NCBI RefSeq assembly: GCF_900114045.1
Contig: NZ_FORQ01000001.1
Coordinates: 992,001 to 1,056,000 of the forward strand
Direction of reading: 5' to 3'
DNA: 64,000 nucleotides
Source of the DNA: Kaistella treverensis
GTDB taxonomy: Bacteria; Bacteroidota; Bacteroidia; Flavobacteriales; Weeksellaceae
The notes under the pieces were generated by a model. It made no database searches. It was not told the origin of the DNA and worked only from the letters and a program-made list of their open reading frames with translations. Within the stretch, counting starts at the first letter, position 1, and each line of letters starts with the position of its first letter. The position numbers and the translations under genes were made by a program. Positions 35,498-43,848 of this stretch are shown in pieces.

Positions 35498-35570
35498 TGA
35501 CCCGGCTGGGATTCGAACCCAGGACCCATACATTAAAAGTGTATTGCTCTACCAGCTGAGCTACCGAGTC
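35498..35570 (-). tRNA. tRNA-Lys (UUU), copy 2
   Basis: Base-for-base the same as the tRNA at 35223-35295, including a few flanking bases, which indicates recent duplication or gene conversion. First in the cluster, 40-odd nt after the likely start site. Confidence 0.95.
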
Positions 35571-35616
35571 GGTCACCATTAAAACTGCAGAATTATATTC
35601 TCGTTTTAAAGTGGTG

Positions 35617-35646
35617 CAAAGATACTTCTTTTTTTAAAATCTCAAA
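35617..35646 (-). promoter_or_regulatory. promoter of the tRNA-Lys/Leu/Lys cluster
   Basis: On the minus strand TTTG (35643-35646) and TATCTTTG (35617-35624) are 18 bp apart, an excellent -33/-7 pair, 46 nt before the first tRNA. Confidence 0.75.
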
Positions 35647-35677
35647 ATATTTTAGGTACTTTGTATAAAATAAAAAG

Positions 35678-36196
35678 ATGATAATTTCTTTGATTGGATA
35701 CATGGGAAGCGGCAAATCACACATTTCCAAACTTTTGAGCGACAAAATGAACCTGAAATTAATTGACCTTGACAGAGAGATTATTGCGCGCCACAATATG
35801 CCAATTGCAGAAATTTTCGAGAAAAAAGGGGAAATTTTCTTTAGAAAACAGGAACGCGCTATTTTAGATGAAATTTTAAACACCGAAACCGACTGCATTT
35901 TGAGCGTCGGCGGTGGCACACCGGCTTATTACAACAACATTTCATTAATAAATGAAAAAAGTACCAGCGTTTACCTTCGAACTTCCGTGCGGATTCTTAC
36001 CGAACGTTTGCTTAAACAAAAACAGAAAAGACCTTTAATAGCAAAAATTCCCGACAAACAACTTCCTGAATTCGTCGGGCAGCATCTTTTTGAAAGACAG
36101 GAATTTTATTCGCAGGCAAAACATACCGTGATCACCGATAACAAATCGCCGGACGAAATTTGCCGCGAAATCGCCCAAATTTTTCAAATTTCTTAA
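35678..36196 (+). CDS. aroK: shikimate kinase
   Basis: The 172-residue product is a normal-sized shikimate kinase with the P-loop GYMGSGKSHISKLL (residues 7-20), the shikimate-binding LIDLDREIIARH and SVGGGTPAYYNN. It phosphorylates shikimate on the way to chorismate and aromatic amino acids. It converges on the S4-domain gene with a 4-bp overlap of the two stop regions. Confidence 0.96.
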   Translation: MIISLIGYMGSGKSHISKLLSDKMNLKLIDLDREIIARHNMPIAEIFEKKGEIFFRKQERAILDEILNTETDCILSVGGGTPAYYNNISLINEKSTSVYLRTSVRILTERLLKQKQKRPLIAKIPDKQLPEFVGQHLFERQEFYSQAKHTVITDNKSPDEICREIAQIFQIS

Positions 36197-36618
36197 TCGT
36201 TGACTTCGCTGAAAAACAAATCCCAGTCACCATCTTCCATATTGCCGTGCGAACCGTCATCTACAAAATCTTCAATATCACGACGGTCTTTTTTAGTCGG
36301 TCGGCCTTCACCTTTATTTCGGTAATGTTCCTGACTAAGATTTCGCTGTTTCAGGATGTCGTATTGTTCCTTGTCGGTTTTGTCTTCAATGTGCAGCGGC
36401 ACCAGTTTCGCGCCCAATCTGCTTTTCGGAATTTGCGTAACTTTTATTTGATAATCGATCTGGTTTTTCCGGATTTTTATAAGGTCGCCTTCTTTCACTT
36501 CACGTGACGATTTCACCGTTTGGTTCCCGATGGAAACGCGGTTTTTCTTAATCTCATCGGCAGCAATGCTTCTGGTCTTGTAAAAACGGACACACCATAA
36601 AAACTTATCGATTCTCAT
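36193..36618 (-). CDS. RNA-binding S4 domain protein (Hsp15/RlbA type)
   Basis: The 141-residue product starts with an S4 domain (MRIDKFLWCVRFYKTRSIAA, then VSIGNQTVKSSREVKEGDLI) and ends in a basic/acidic tail with GEGRPTKKDRRDIEDF. Hsp15-like proteins bind 50S subunits carrying a stalled nascent chain and help recycle them. The 3' end overlaps aroK by 4 bp on the opposite strand. Confidence 0.9.
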   Translation of the reverse strand: MRIDKFLWCVRFYKTRSIAADEIKKNRVSIGNQTVKSSREVKEGDLIKIRKNQIDYQIKVTQIPKSRLGAKLVPLHIEDKTDKEQYDILKQRNLSQEHYRNKGEGRPTKKDRRDIEDFVDDGSHGNMEDGDWDLFFSEVND

Positions 36619-36676
36619 ATTTTATTTATACTTTTGCTGGATTAAAAATTTTAGCAATTTAATCATAATATTAAAT

Positions 36677-37396
36677 ATGAAAAAAACATTCTTATACCTC
36701 GCTGTCGCTTTTGTAACCTTTAATTCTTGCCGAAAAGATGAAATTGTTGCGCAGCCGGAAGTAAGTATAGAAACTCAAAATAGTTATGATGACAAAGCTG
36801 CTGCTACCTTTTTGCAAACCCATTATCTGGATGCCAAAGGTAACATTCAGTTTCTTCCTGATACCGATAAAACCAATGTAAAACTTGCCGATTTAAATCC
36901 TGTTACACTTCCATCGGGTGTGATTTACGTTGTTCGCCAGGGCGCTCAACCTGAACCGGGAACCGCAATTGGTGACACCGATATTTTGCATCTCATGCAC
37001 AATACGATGACTTACCTGGCCACAAATACCGACAATAAAATTGAATTTACCTCCGGTTTTCCTTTCAAAAATACCATCGCCGGTACCGGAACTCCGGAAA
37101 TTGACCCGCTTTATTACTACGCGAAAGAATCGGTGAGAAATGCCGCGAAAGACGACTTACAAAAGCAGAGAAGTTTTTATGAAATTGAAGGTTTCCGCGA
37201 AGCGATTCAAAAATTCAAAGCCTTTAACCTTGATATTGAAAGCAACTACAATTTACAGGGTGTAATCATCGTTCCTTCACGTGCAGCTTTCGCGCGTGAT
37301 GCACATTACAACTACACCGGAATTGGTTTTAAAGACCGAAGTTTTATCTTTAACTTCCAGGTTTACAAATCAATACCTGCACCGGCAACAAGATAA
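36677..37396 (+). CDS. lipoprotein with divergent FKBP-like domain
   Basis: The 239-residue product has a lipoprotein signal (MKKTFLYLAVAFVTFNSC, Cys18) and ends in IEGFREAIQKFKAFNL through VIIVPSRAAFARDA to RSFIFNFQVYKS. That end follows the plan of FKBP-type prolyl isomerases (a GWQEAL-like helix, IPSxLAYG, then VLIFDVEL), but key aromatic residues are not evident. I call it FKBP-like from pattern only; it may lack isomerase activity. It would sit in the outer or inner membrane facing the periplasm. A terminator follows. Confidence 0.7.
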   Translation: MKKTFLYLAVAFVTFNSCRKDEIVAQPEVSIETQNSYDDKAAATFLQTHYLDAKGNIQFLPDTDKTNVKLADLNPVTLPSGVIYVVRQGAQPEPGTAIGDTDILHLMHNTMTYLATNTDNKIEFTSGFPFKNTIAGTGTPEIDPLYYYAKESVRNAAKDDLQKQRSFYEIEGFREAIQKFKAFNLDIESNYNLQGVIIVPSRAAFARDAHYNYTGIGFKDRSFIFNFQVYKSIPAPATR

Positions 37397-37411
37397 ATTG
37401 ATTAAAAATTT

Positions 37412-37443
37412 AAAAAAAAGCTCCTTTTTTGGGGCTTTTTTTT
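37412..37443 (+). terminator. terminator between the FKBP-like gene and recO
   Basis: Eight A residues, GCTCC, a T-loop, GGGGC and eight T residues. Symmetric enough to serve both convergent genes. Confidence 0.8.
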
Positions 37444-37453
37444 GGTTTTACCT

Positions 37454-38143
37454 TTACTCGAAAATTTCCCGGACCACAGCTAAAGAATTCGGAATGTAGA
37501 AATTGGTGATGTGAAACTGGCAGTAAATCATCAGCGAATCTAGAAAAGCTGTTTTGTCTTTTTTTGACAATTTAACGGCATAAATTTCCGACGCTGCTAA
37601 AAATTTCAACCAAATTTCCGAAATATTTTCATTGAAAAAAGAATGCGACATTTCAGCTTCAAAAATTCCGCTTTCAGGATTCAAAAATTTGTCATTTCCT
37701 TTTAAAGGCGCTACGCCGGAAATCATTAAAAATTTAAAAATAAAGGCCAAATAGGCGTCAAAATTTTGTTCAACAAATTGATTTCTAACGATAATCATTT
37801 CCTCGAAAAGCACTTCATTCCGGCCTTCTTCGCGCAAAACCTGATGCAGAAAATCTGCGGTAAAAAATAAAACCGAACTCGCGGCAACATTTTGAAAATC
37901 GTATGAATCGGTTCCGGCTTCGAGTTTTGAAACGCGGGAAATCCGGCTTTCGACGGCTTTTTTAGGAACCGAAAAAAAGAGGTAATTAAGGGGAAATAAA
38001 TAGGGTTTTTTCTTATTCTTTGCGGTGTACAAACCTTTTGCAAAAAAACTCTGGAAACCTGCTTCCTCTGTAAAGCAGTGTAAAATAGCGTCGCTGTCGC
38101 CATATTTTACGTAAGACAGCAAAAAACCTTTGATGATCTGCAT
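37454..38143 (-). CDS. recO: DNA repair protein RecO
   Basis: The 229-residue product has the RecO OB-fold start (IIKGFLLSYVKYGDSDAILHCFTEEAG and KGLYTAKNKKKPYLFPL) and an alpha-helical C-terminal domain. RecO loads RecA on SSB-coated DNA with RecR. The start ATG shares a base with the end of porZ on the same strand (38143), so the two are probably one transcript. Confidence 0.9.
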   Translation of the reverse strand: MQIIKGFLLSYVKYGDSDAILHCFTEEAGFQSFFAKGLYTAKNKKKPYLFPLNYLFFSVPKKAVESRISRVSKLEAGTDSYDFQNVAASSVLFFTADFLHQVLREEGRNEVLFEEMIIVRNQFVEQNFDAYLAFIFKFLMISGVAPLKGNDKFLNPESGIFEAEMSHSFFNENISEIWLKFLAASEIYAVKLSKKDKTAFLDSLMIYCQFHITNFYIPNSLAVVREIFE

Positions 38144-40374
38144 TAATTTACAACAGCAATTTTCGCGGTGGCGGTGTCGGTTCCGTCTTCATTGGTCATC
38201 AAAACGAAATATATTCCGGAAGCTACGCGCGCACCGCGGTGATTCAGCAAATTCCATTCGTAAAATCCGCCGCGCGCAACTGCCTGATGCACAAGATTTC
38301 CAGCCGTATCGGTAATTCTGATATTGGTTTTTGCCGCCAAACCGCGGATTTTTACATTTCTTTTGTGTTGCGAATAAACCACAGGATTCGGATAAACCAA
38401 AACATCAGCGAAATTATCGTTCACGTTCACCACATCGCCCTGATAGACGACAACTCCTTCCACGGTCACGAAATAAACCTTTCCGGTAGCTTTATCAACT
38501 TTTATATCGGTAACATCATTTGTGGGCAACGGCGAATTTTCACGTGTAAAATGCTGCAAGGTTTTTTCACCGTTTGCGCTTAAATAAAAAACACCGCCGC
38601 CGTCCGCCGAAATCCATTTCTGGTTTCCGGAATCCACTTCAATTTGCAAAATCTGGGTATCGCGGAAGAGTTCTTCACCCACACCATTTTCTTCGATGAT
38701 AATCGGTTCAGCTTGTGGAGATGCCTCGCCAATTGCGCTTTTTGGGTTTTGAAGTACACGCAAACCGATTCTGGTGCCGATCCACAAATCATCATTTTTG
38801 TCCAAAGCTGCGGAAACCACACCACTTGCGGGCAGATTATTTTCTTTGCGAATCACGGTAAAACGATCATCACCGCGCACTGCAGGTGTATTGTTATAAT
38901 CATAAATTACCAGTCCGCCGCGGATGTCGAAATATGGCGAGAAAAGGTAGAGTATCCCATCTTCTGCAAACGGTTTTTGCGTATCTCCGCCGGAAACTAC
39001 GGTCGTCAGGTTAAACTGGTCTGCACCGGCATCATAATGGTAAAAGCCAAACTTGCCGGCCTGTTCAGAAGTGGACGCGAAAAGCTGGTTATTATCATCG
39101 AAAGTAAGTCCGCCAATGCGCTTGTAAAAGGCGTCTTCGGTGATATATTTATTTTTAAGAACGTCATCAACCATACGGTAGATGCCTTTTTTACCGGCTT
39201 CAAAGGTATAATTTACAAAAAAAATCTCTTCTTTTTTGGCCGGATTTATTACCGCATCCAAAACATTCAGCGCACCTTGAAAAGTTTTGAAAAAATCGGG
39301 ATAAATCCATTCTTTTCCATTAAAATGGTAATAGCCAAGATTCCGGTAAATAGGTTCGTTATAACCTTCACGGCCTCCGCTGGAAATTACGATCTGGTCA
39401 TCAACCAAATCGATTTTATACGAAGTGTTGCTGTACGGACCGTCGGGTTTCAAAACTTCGCCGGATTCGGTTAAGATACCGGAAACCTGTGTTCCTGCGA
39501 AGATTTTTGACTGCGAAAAAATAGCGGTATTGAGCTGTTCTTTAGCATCGAAAGATTTTACCAAACTTCCGGACAAACTGTAAATCAAAACTTTCGTTTG
39601 ATCGGTAACGATGATATTTTGATCTGTAACTTGTACGTCACGAATATCATTAAAACTTCCTGCGAGCGCTGAAAATGAATTTCCATTTCCAAAAAAAACC
39701 CTGTTTTTGGAGCTAAAAACTGTGGTGTTTCCACTTGAAATTTGCGTGAAATCTCCGCTTGAAACCATTGTCCATTCGCGGTAAATGGGAAAAGTGACAT
39801 CGATGGCGTGCTTTTTTAAACCGTTTGGCGTCACTGCAAAAACCATATTTTCTTTAATGACGGCTTCGCGCGCAGGTTCGTAAACACCGACTGAATTGGT
39901 AAAAAATGCCGTGTCGCCAAATTCTTTTCTATCCAGCCGGAAAATGGAAACGCCATATCCAACAGAAATCACCGCCAGGTTTCCCGAAATGGAAATGTGA
40001 TTGATTTTTTTATCACCCGAATAACCCGTGGCAATTGGAATGTCCACCACATACGTAATTCCATCGGGTGAAATGACATCCAAAGAACCGTTTTCGTATC
40101 CGACTAAACCGGTTTTGGTTTCGGCGTTATAATCAAAAGCGGAAATTTTCACTTCGTGAAGTCCGTTTGCTTTTGATAATTTTGAAATTTCGCCCGTTGC
40201 AGGCGTATAAAAAAATATTCCGTTTTTGGTGGCGGCTATTAATTTTCCGGCGTCTTCGCGAATGACCAAAACATTATTGTAGGAAAATAAATCGCTCCAT
40301 TTGCCCGAAGAAATTTTCTGCGCCGGAAAATATAAAATCCAAAAAAACAGCAAAAACGGAAGGAATTTTTTCAT
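38143..40374 (-). CDS. porZ: T9SS protein PorZ-like, beta-propeller with C-terminal sorting-type domain
   Basis: The 743-residue product has a signal peptide (FLPFLLFFWILYFPAQ), two propeller regions with repeats such as NNVLVIREDAGKLIAATKNGIFF and DLWIGTRIGLRVL, and a C-terminal Ig-like domain starting VLVYPNPVVYSQ and ending GIYFVLMTNEDGTD. Size (P. gingivalis PorZ is about 780), architecture and linkage to recO fit PorZ, a surface T9SS component that delivers anionic LPS to the sortase PorU. It could instead be a T9SS cargo with a type A domain, but the PorZ match is the better reading. Confidence 0.85.
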   Translation of the reverse strand: MKKFLPFLLFFWILYFPAQKISSGKWSDLFSYNNVLVIREDAGKLIAATKNGIFFYTPATGEISKLSKANGLHEVKISAFDYNAETKTGLVGYENGSLDVISPDGITYVVDIPIATGYSGDKKINHISISGNLAVISVGYGVSIFRLDRKEFGDTAFFTNSVGVYEPAREAVIKENMVFAVTPNGLKKHAIDVTFPIYREWTMVSSGDFTQISSGNTTVFSSKNRVFFGNGNSFSALAGSFNDIRDVQVTDQNIIVTDQTKVLIYSLSGSLVKSFDAKEQLNTAIFSQSKIFAGTQVSGILTESGEVLKPDGPYSNTSYKIDLVDDQIVISSGGREGYNEPIYRNLGYYHFNGKEWIYPDFFKTFQGALNVLDAVINPAKKEEIFFVNYTFEAGKKGIYRMVDDVLKNKYITEDAFYKRIGGLTFDDNNQLFASTSEQAGKFGFYHYDAGADQFNLTTVVSGGDTQKPFAEDGILYLFSPYFDIRGGLVIYDYNNTPAVRGDDRFTVIRKENNLPASGVVSAALDKNDDLWIGTRIGLRVLQNPKSAIGEASPQAEPIIIEENGVGEELFRDTQILQIEVDSGNQKWISADGGGVFYLSANGEKTLQHFTRENSPLPTNDVTDIKVDKATGKVYFVTVEGVVVYQGDVVNVNDNFADVLVYPNPVVYSQHKRNVKIRGLAAKTNIRITDTAGNLVHQAVARGGFYEWNLLNHRGARVASGIYFVLMTNEDGTDTATAKIAVVN

Positions 40375-40376
40375 GT

Positions 40377-41324
40377 TCAGACCATTATCTTTTCGTCAAT
40401 AATCTGATTTTGCCACGAAATATTTTTTACCGTTTTATTTCTGTCAAAATAAAAATCGATTTTTCCCAAAAGCAAACCTGCCCAGCCCACCTGATTTACG
40501 AGCACATTTTTACCTTTTCTGTTTTGGAAAGCTTGGGGTTCCGGCAGAAAGGTGTGCGTGTGACCGCCTAAAATCAAATCAATCCCGTCGGTATTTGCCG
40601 CAAGAACTTTATCGGAAACCTTTGGATTGTCTTTATATTCGTAACCGAGATGCGAAAGGCAAATAACCAGATCGCATTTTTTTTCGTTCCGTAAAAATTC
40701 CGAATAATGCTGCGCAATTTCTATCGGATTTAAATATTCCGTTTCGCCGTAATCTTTTTTACCTACCAGACCGGCAAGTTCGATCCCGACACCAAAAATT
40801 CCGACCTTAATGCCATTTTTATTGAATAATTTATACTTTTCTGTTTCACCGTCTAAAATGGTATTCGAAAAATCATAGTTTGAACATATGAACGGAAATT
40901 TCGCAACCGGACGGACTTTTTTAAAACCCGCCAAACCGTTATCGAAATCGTGGTTTCCCATTGTTGAAGCATCATAGCCCATCATGGACATCAACTTAAA
41001 TTCCAGTTCACCACCGAAAAAGTTGAAGTACGGCGTGCCCTGAAAAGTATCGCCGGAATCCAGCAAAAGCACGTTGCTTTCTTCGCTCCGGATTTTTTGA
41101 ATTAATGCTGCACGGCGCGCAAAACCACCCTGGTTTGGATTTCGGGTATATGATGAATCAAACGGTTCAATTCTGCTGTGCTGATCGTTGGTATGCAAAA
41201 TCGTCAACTGATATTCTGACGCTGATTTCAATATATCGAAATTCTCCGCCATCAAAAGGTTTGGCGCCAAAGAAAGTGCTAAAGCCCCGCCACCTGCGGT
41301 TTTCAGAAACTGTTTCCTATTCAT
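40377..41324 (-). CDS. metallophosphatase, 5'-nucleotidase catalytic half
   Basis: The 315-residue product has a twin-arginine-like or Sec leader (MNRKQFLKTAGGGALALSLA; only one Arg, so Tat export is uncertain) and the calcineurin-like metal motifs LHTNDQHSRIEPF, LLDSGDTFQGTPYF, MGNHDFDNG, CLSHLGYEYKDN and LGGHTHTFLPEP. It matches the N-terminal half of UshA-type 5'-nucleotidases. The missing C-terminal substrate domain is encoded by the next gene upstream, which overlaps it by 8 bp. It lies 2 bp upstream of porZ. Confidence 0.9.
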   Translation of the reverse strand: MNRKQFLKTAGGGALALSLAPNLLMAENFDILKSASEYQLTILHTNDQHSRIEPFDSSYTRNPNQGGFARRAALIQKIRSEESNVLLLDSGDTFQGTPYFNFFGGELEFKLMSMMGYDASTMGNHDFDNGLAGFKKVRPVAKFPFICSNYDFSNTILDGETEKYKLFNKNGIKVGIFGVGIELAGLVGKKDYGETEYLNPIEIAQHYSEFLRNEKKCDLVICLSHLGYEYKDNPKVSDKVLAANTDGIDLILGGHTHTFLPEPQAFQNRKGKNVLVNQVGWAGLLLGKIDFYFDRNKTVKNISWQNQIIDEKIMV

Positions 41325-42087
41325 CAGTGGTATCTTTTTTATTTTTAAAGTTCAGGCGCACATCCGTTGGAACGGTAACTTCCGGATTTGCTTTAAATTT
41401 TTCCAGAAATAAATCGCGTAATTTAATTCCGGTGGAAATCATTTCACCTTTTTTAAAGTAATCCATATTATCACCGCCCAAAGCAAGATAATCGGAGGTC
41501 GCGATATAATACGTTTTCGCCGGATCTATTTTTTCGCCGTTAATCAGCTGTTTTACTATTTTATCACCATCGGTTTCAATAACGATGTGCGAAACTGGAT
41601 TGTTTTTCTGCGTTTTCAGATAATAATCGAAAAGTCCCTGCATATCAGCGCCTTTCATTTTCATAATCATGACTTCATTTTCAAAAGGCATCACCTCATA
41701 AATCTGTCTCGTAATGATATCGCCTTTCGCGATCGTGGTTCTGATGCCGCCGATGTTAATCACTGCGCCATCAATTCCACCCGGAATGCCGTTGTTTTTT
41801 GCCCACACATCAGCACCTTCAAAGGTGTAATCGGCTAAAAGATTTCCCAAATTGCTGTTGTCACCAGATTTGGTAAGATCGACAGCGGTGTGAGAAAGTT
41901 TGGTATTCATTTTACCTTCCAGCTCCATTTTATAAGGCTCAATGGTTTTCTTGAAAGTCTGGTCTTCCGGCAGATTTTTCGCAACCGAAATATTTTCTTG
42001 GGTTTCAACTTTCGCCACAGCCAGCGGCGCCCGGCAGGAAATCAGCGTTACGGCAACAAAACCCGCCAGTAGAAATTTACTTTTCAT
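41317..42087 (-). CDS. 5'-nucleotidase C-terminal domain protein
   Basis: The 256-residue product has a lipoprotein signal (LLAGFVAVTLISC, Cys about 18) and a 5_nucleotid_C domain: GNLLADYTFEGADVWAKNNG, INIGGIRTTIAKGDI, QIYEVMPFENEVMIMKMKGA and the substrate-stacking FDYYLKTQ and YYIATSDYLALGGDNMDYF. It has no catalytic metal site. Its stop overlaps the start of the catalytic gene by 8 bp, so the two parts are translated together and probably act as one two-chain enzyme in the periplasm. Confidence 0.9.
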   Translation of the reverse strand: MKSKFLLAGFVAVTLISCRAPLAVAKVETQENISVAKNLPEDQTFKKTIEPYKMELEGKMNTKLSHTAVDLTKSGDNSNLGNLLADYTFEGADVWAKNNGIPGGIDGAVINIGGIRTTIAKGDIITRQIYEVMPFENEVMIMKMKGADMQGLFDYYLKTQKNNPVSHIVIETDGDKIVKQLINGEKIDPAKTYYIATSDYLALGGDNMDYFKKGEMISTGIKLRDLFLEKFKANPEVTVPTDVRLNFKNKKDTTDE

Positions 42088-42196
42088 AATCTTAAAATAA
42101 GAGTTACAAATATAGAGATATGAATATAAAGTTCTCCAGGATTTTCCCTAAATCTCACCTAAAATTTTGTAATTTTGGAAGATTAATTCAAGAAAA

Positions 42197-43069
42197 ATGA
42201 GCAAATTAAAAGGTCTTGGTGTGGCGCTGGTAACACCGTTTAATGAAGATTTATCGGTTGATTTGGATTCACTGACGAAGTTGGTGGAATTCAACATCGA
42301 AAACGGCACCAATTATCTGGTAGTTTTGGGCACCACTGCCGAAGCCGCAACCCTTTCGGAAAATGAGAAAAAAACCGTCATTGAGCACATTATAAAAGTG
42401 AATGACAAGCGCTTGCCGCTCGTTTTAGGAATTGGCGGAAATAATACGCTCGAAGTAAAAAAACAAATTGAAGAAACCGATTTATCGGCTTTCGACGCAA
42501 TTCTTTCGGTCTCACCATATTACAACAGACCGAATCAGGAAGGTCTTTATCAGCATTATAAAGCACTAGCAGAAACAGGTAAACAAATCATCATTTATAA
42601 TGTTCCGTCGCGCACCGGCCAAAATGTCGAAGCTTCTACAACCGTAAGATTAGCAAAAGAATTCCCGAATCTTTTTATGATTAAAGAAGCTGCGCCGAGC
42701 ATCAACCAATATTTTGATATTTTAAGACAAAAACCGGAGAATTTCAGTTTGGTTTCCGGTGACGATGAATATACGCTTCCCGTAACTTTAGCGGGCGGCG
42801 ACGGTGTAATTTCGGTAATTGGACAGGCGTATCCGAAAGAATTTTCCACCATGGTTCAGCTGGCTTTCGACGGAAAAGTGAAAGAAGCCTACGAAATCCA
42901 CAATAAGTTGGTAGAAATTACTAGATTGATTTTTGCAGAAGGAAATCCGGCCGGAATTAAAACCATTTTGGCTGAAATGGGAATTTTGAAAAACTTTGTT
43001 CGATTGCCTTTGGTGATCGCAAGCTCTGGACTTCAGGAAAAAATAAAAGCGGAAATGGTTGGAATTTAA
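42197..43069 (+). CDS. dapA: 4-hydroxy-tetrahydrodipicolinate synthase
   Basis: The 290-residue product is full length, with LGTTAEAATLSENEK, VSPYYNRPNQEGLYQHY and the Schiff-base lysine at Lys163 (LFMIKEAAPS). It condenses pyruvate with aspartate semialdehyde for lysine and diaminopimelate. A TAATTTTG -7 box lies at 42170-42177. A strong palindromic terminator follows. Confidence 0.97.
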   Translation: MSKLKGLGVALVTPFNEDLSVDLDSLTKLVEFNIENGTNYLVVLGTTAEAATLSENEKKTVIEHIIKVNDKRLPLVLGIGGNNTLEVKKQIEETDLSAFDAILSVSPYYNRPNQEGLYQHYKALAETGKQIIIYNVPSRTGQNVEASTTVRLAKEFPNLFMIKEAAPSINQYFDILRQKPENFSLVSGDDEYTLPVTLAGGDGVISVIGQAYPKEFSTMVQLAFDGKVKEAYEIHNKLVEITRLIFAEGNPAGIKTILAEMGILKNFVRLPLVIASSGLQEKIKAEMVGI

Positions 43070-43085
43070 TTTTTAGACAAAATCA

Positions 43086-43115
43086 AAAAAAAGCCTGTTA
43101 TAACGGGCTTTTTTT
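43086..43115. terminator. bidirectional terminator between dapA and the BtuF-like gene
   Basis: AAGCC-T-GTTATAAC-G-GGCTT flanked by A and T tracts, a nearly perfect palindrome between convergent genes. It also resembles the palindrome-repeat core. Confidence 0.8.
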
Positions 43116-43119
43116 CATT

Positions 43120-43839
43120 TTATAACTTTGCTAAACGCTGCAAATATTCGCTTTTTTTCGTCAAATGTGTTCCGAACCAGGAGAAAGCTTCGCCGTCCAC
43201 CAAAGTGATTTTTTTCGAAGGAAATTCTGCTTGAAATTCTTCAATGTGTTTTTGCTTAAATGGATACGGCTCTGTCGAAAGAAAAATATATTCAGCCTCA
43301 TGAAAATCTGAAAGCGAAATCACCGGATATCTTTTCTGCGCAGAAAAAATATTCTGGAAACCGATTTTGCTTATAACGTCATGAATAAAAGTATCCGAAC
43401 CTATCGTCATATACGGATTTTTCCAAATGAGATACGCCACTTTTTTCGGTGTTTCGACTTTAATTTCAGAAAAAATCCCGTCAATGCTTTCATTGAAATT
43501 CCGTGCTAAATCGGGCTTTTTTAGCAATTTACCGAGGTCAGTAATAAACATGGAATTGTCTTCTAAATTTTGAATATCGGTGACCCAAACCTTAAAATTT
43601 TTGCTGAGTTCTTCCACCTGAAGTTTTTCGTTTTCTTCTTTATTTGCTATAATTAATTCGGGGTTTAAAGCACGGATTTTTTCAATATTCAGATTTTTGG
43701 TGCCGCCAATAACTTCAACTTCCTTCACCAAATTTTCCGGATGAATGCAGAATTTAGTGCGACCAATAATTTCGTTTGAAGTCAGTTCAAAATCAAAAAG
43801 TGTTTCGGTAATACTCGGTACGAGCGAAATAATTTTCAT
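43120..43839 (-). CDS. BtuF/FhuD-like substrate-binding protein without signal peptide
   Basis: The 239-residue product has the helical-backbone metal-receptor fold of vitamin B12 or siderophore binding proteins: IISLVPSITETLFDFEL, VIGGTKNLNIEKIRALNPELIIANKEEN and YLIWKNPYMTIGSDTFI. These are usually exported, but this one starts directly with the first strand and has no signal peptide, so a cytoplasmic role is likely. No ABC permease or ATPase is adjacent. It precedes... in transcription it follows mgtE by 9 bp, so they may be co-transcribed. Confidence 0.85.
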   Translation of the reverse strand: MKIISLVPSITETLFDFELTSNEIIGRTKFCIHPENLVKEVEVIGGTKNLNIEKIRALNPELIIANKEENEKLQVEELSKNFKVWVTDIQNLEDNSMFITDLGKLLKKPDLARNFNESIDGIFSEIKVETPKKVAYLIWKNPYMTIGSDTFIHDVISKIGFQNIFSAQKRYPVISLSDFHEAEYIFLSTEPYPFKQKHIEEFQAEFPSKKITLVDGEAFSWFGTHLTKKSEYLQRLAKL

Positions 43840-43848
43840 TGAATTTTT

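Noticed and set aside
38644-39474. 276-residue frame antisense to porZ
   Set aside because: It covers only the middle of porZ, which is supported by signal peptide, propeller repeats and C-terminal domain.
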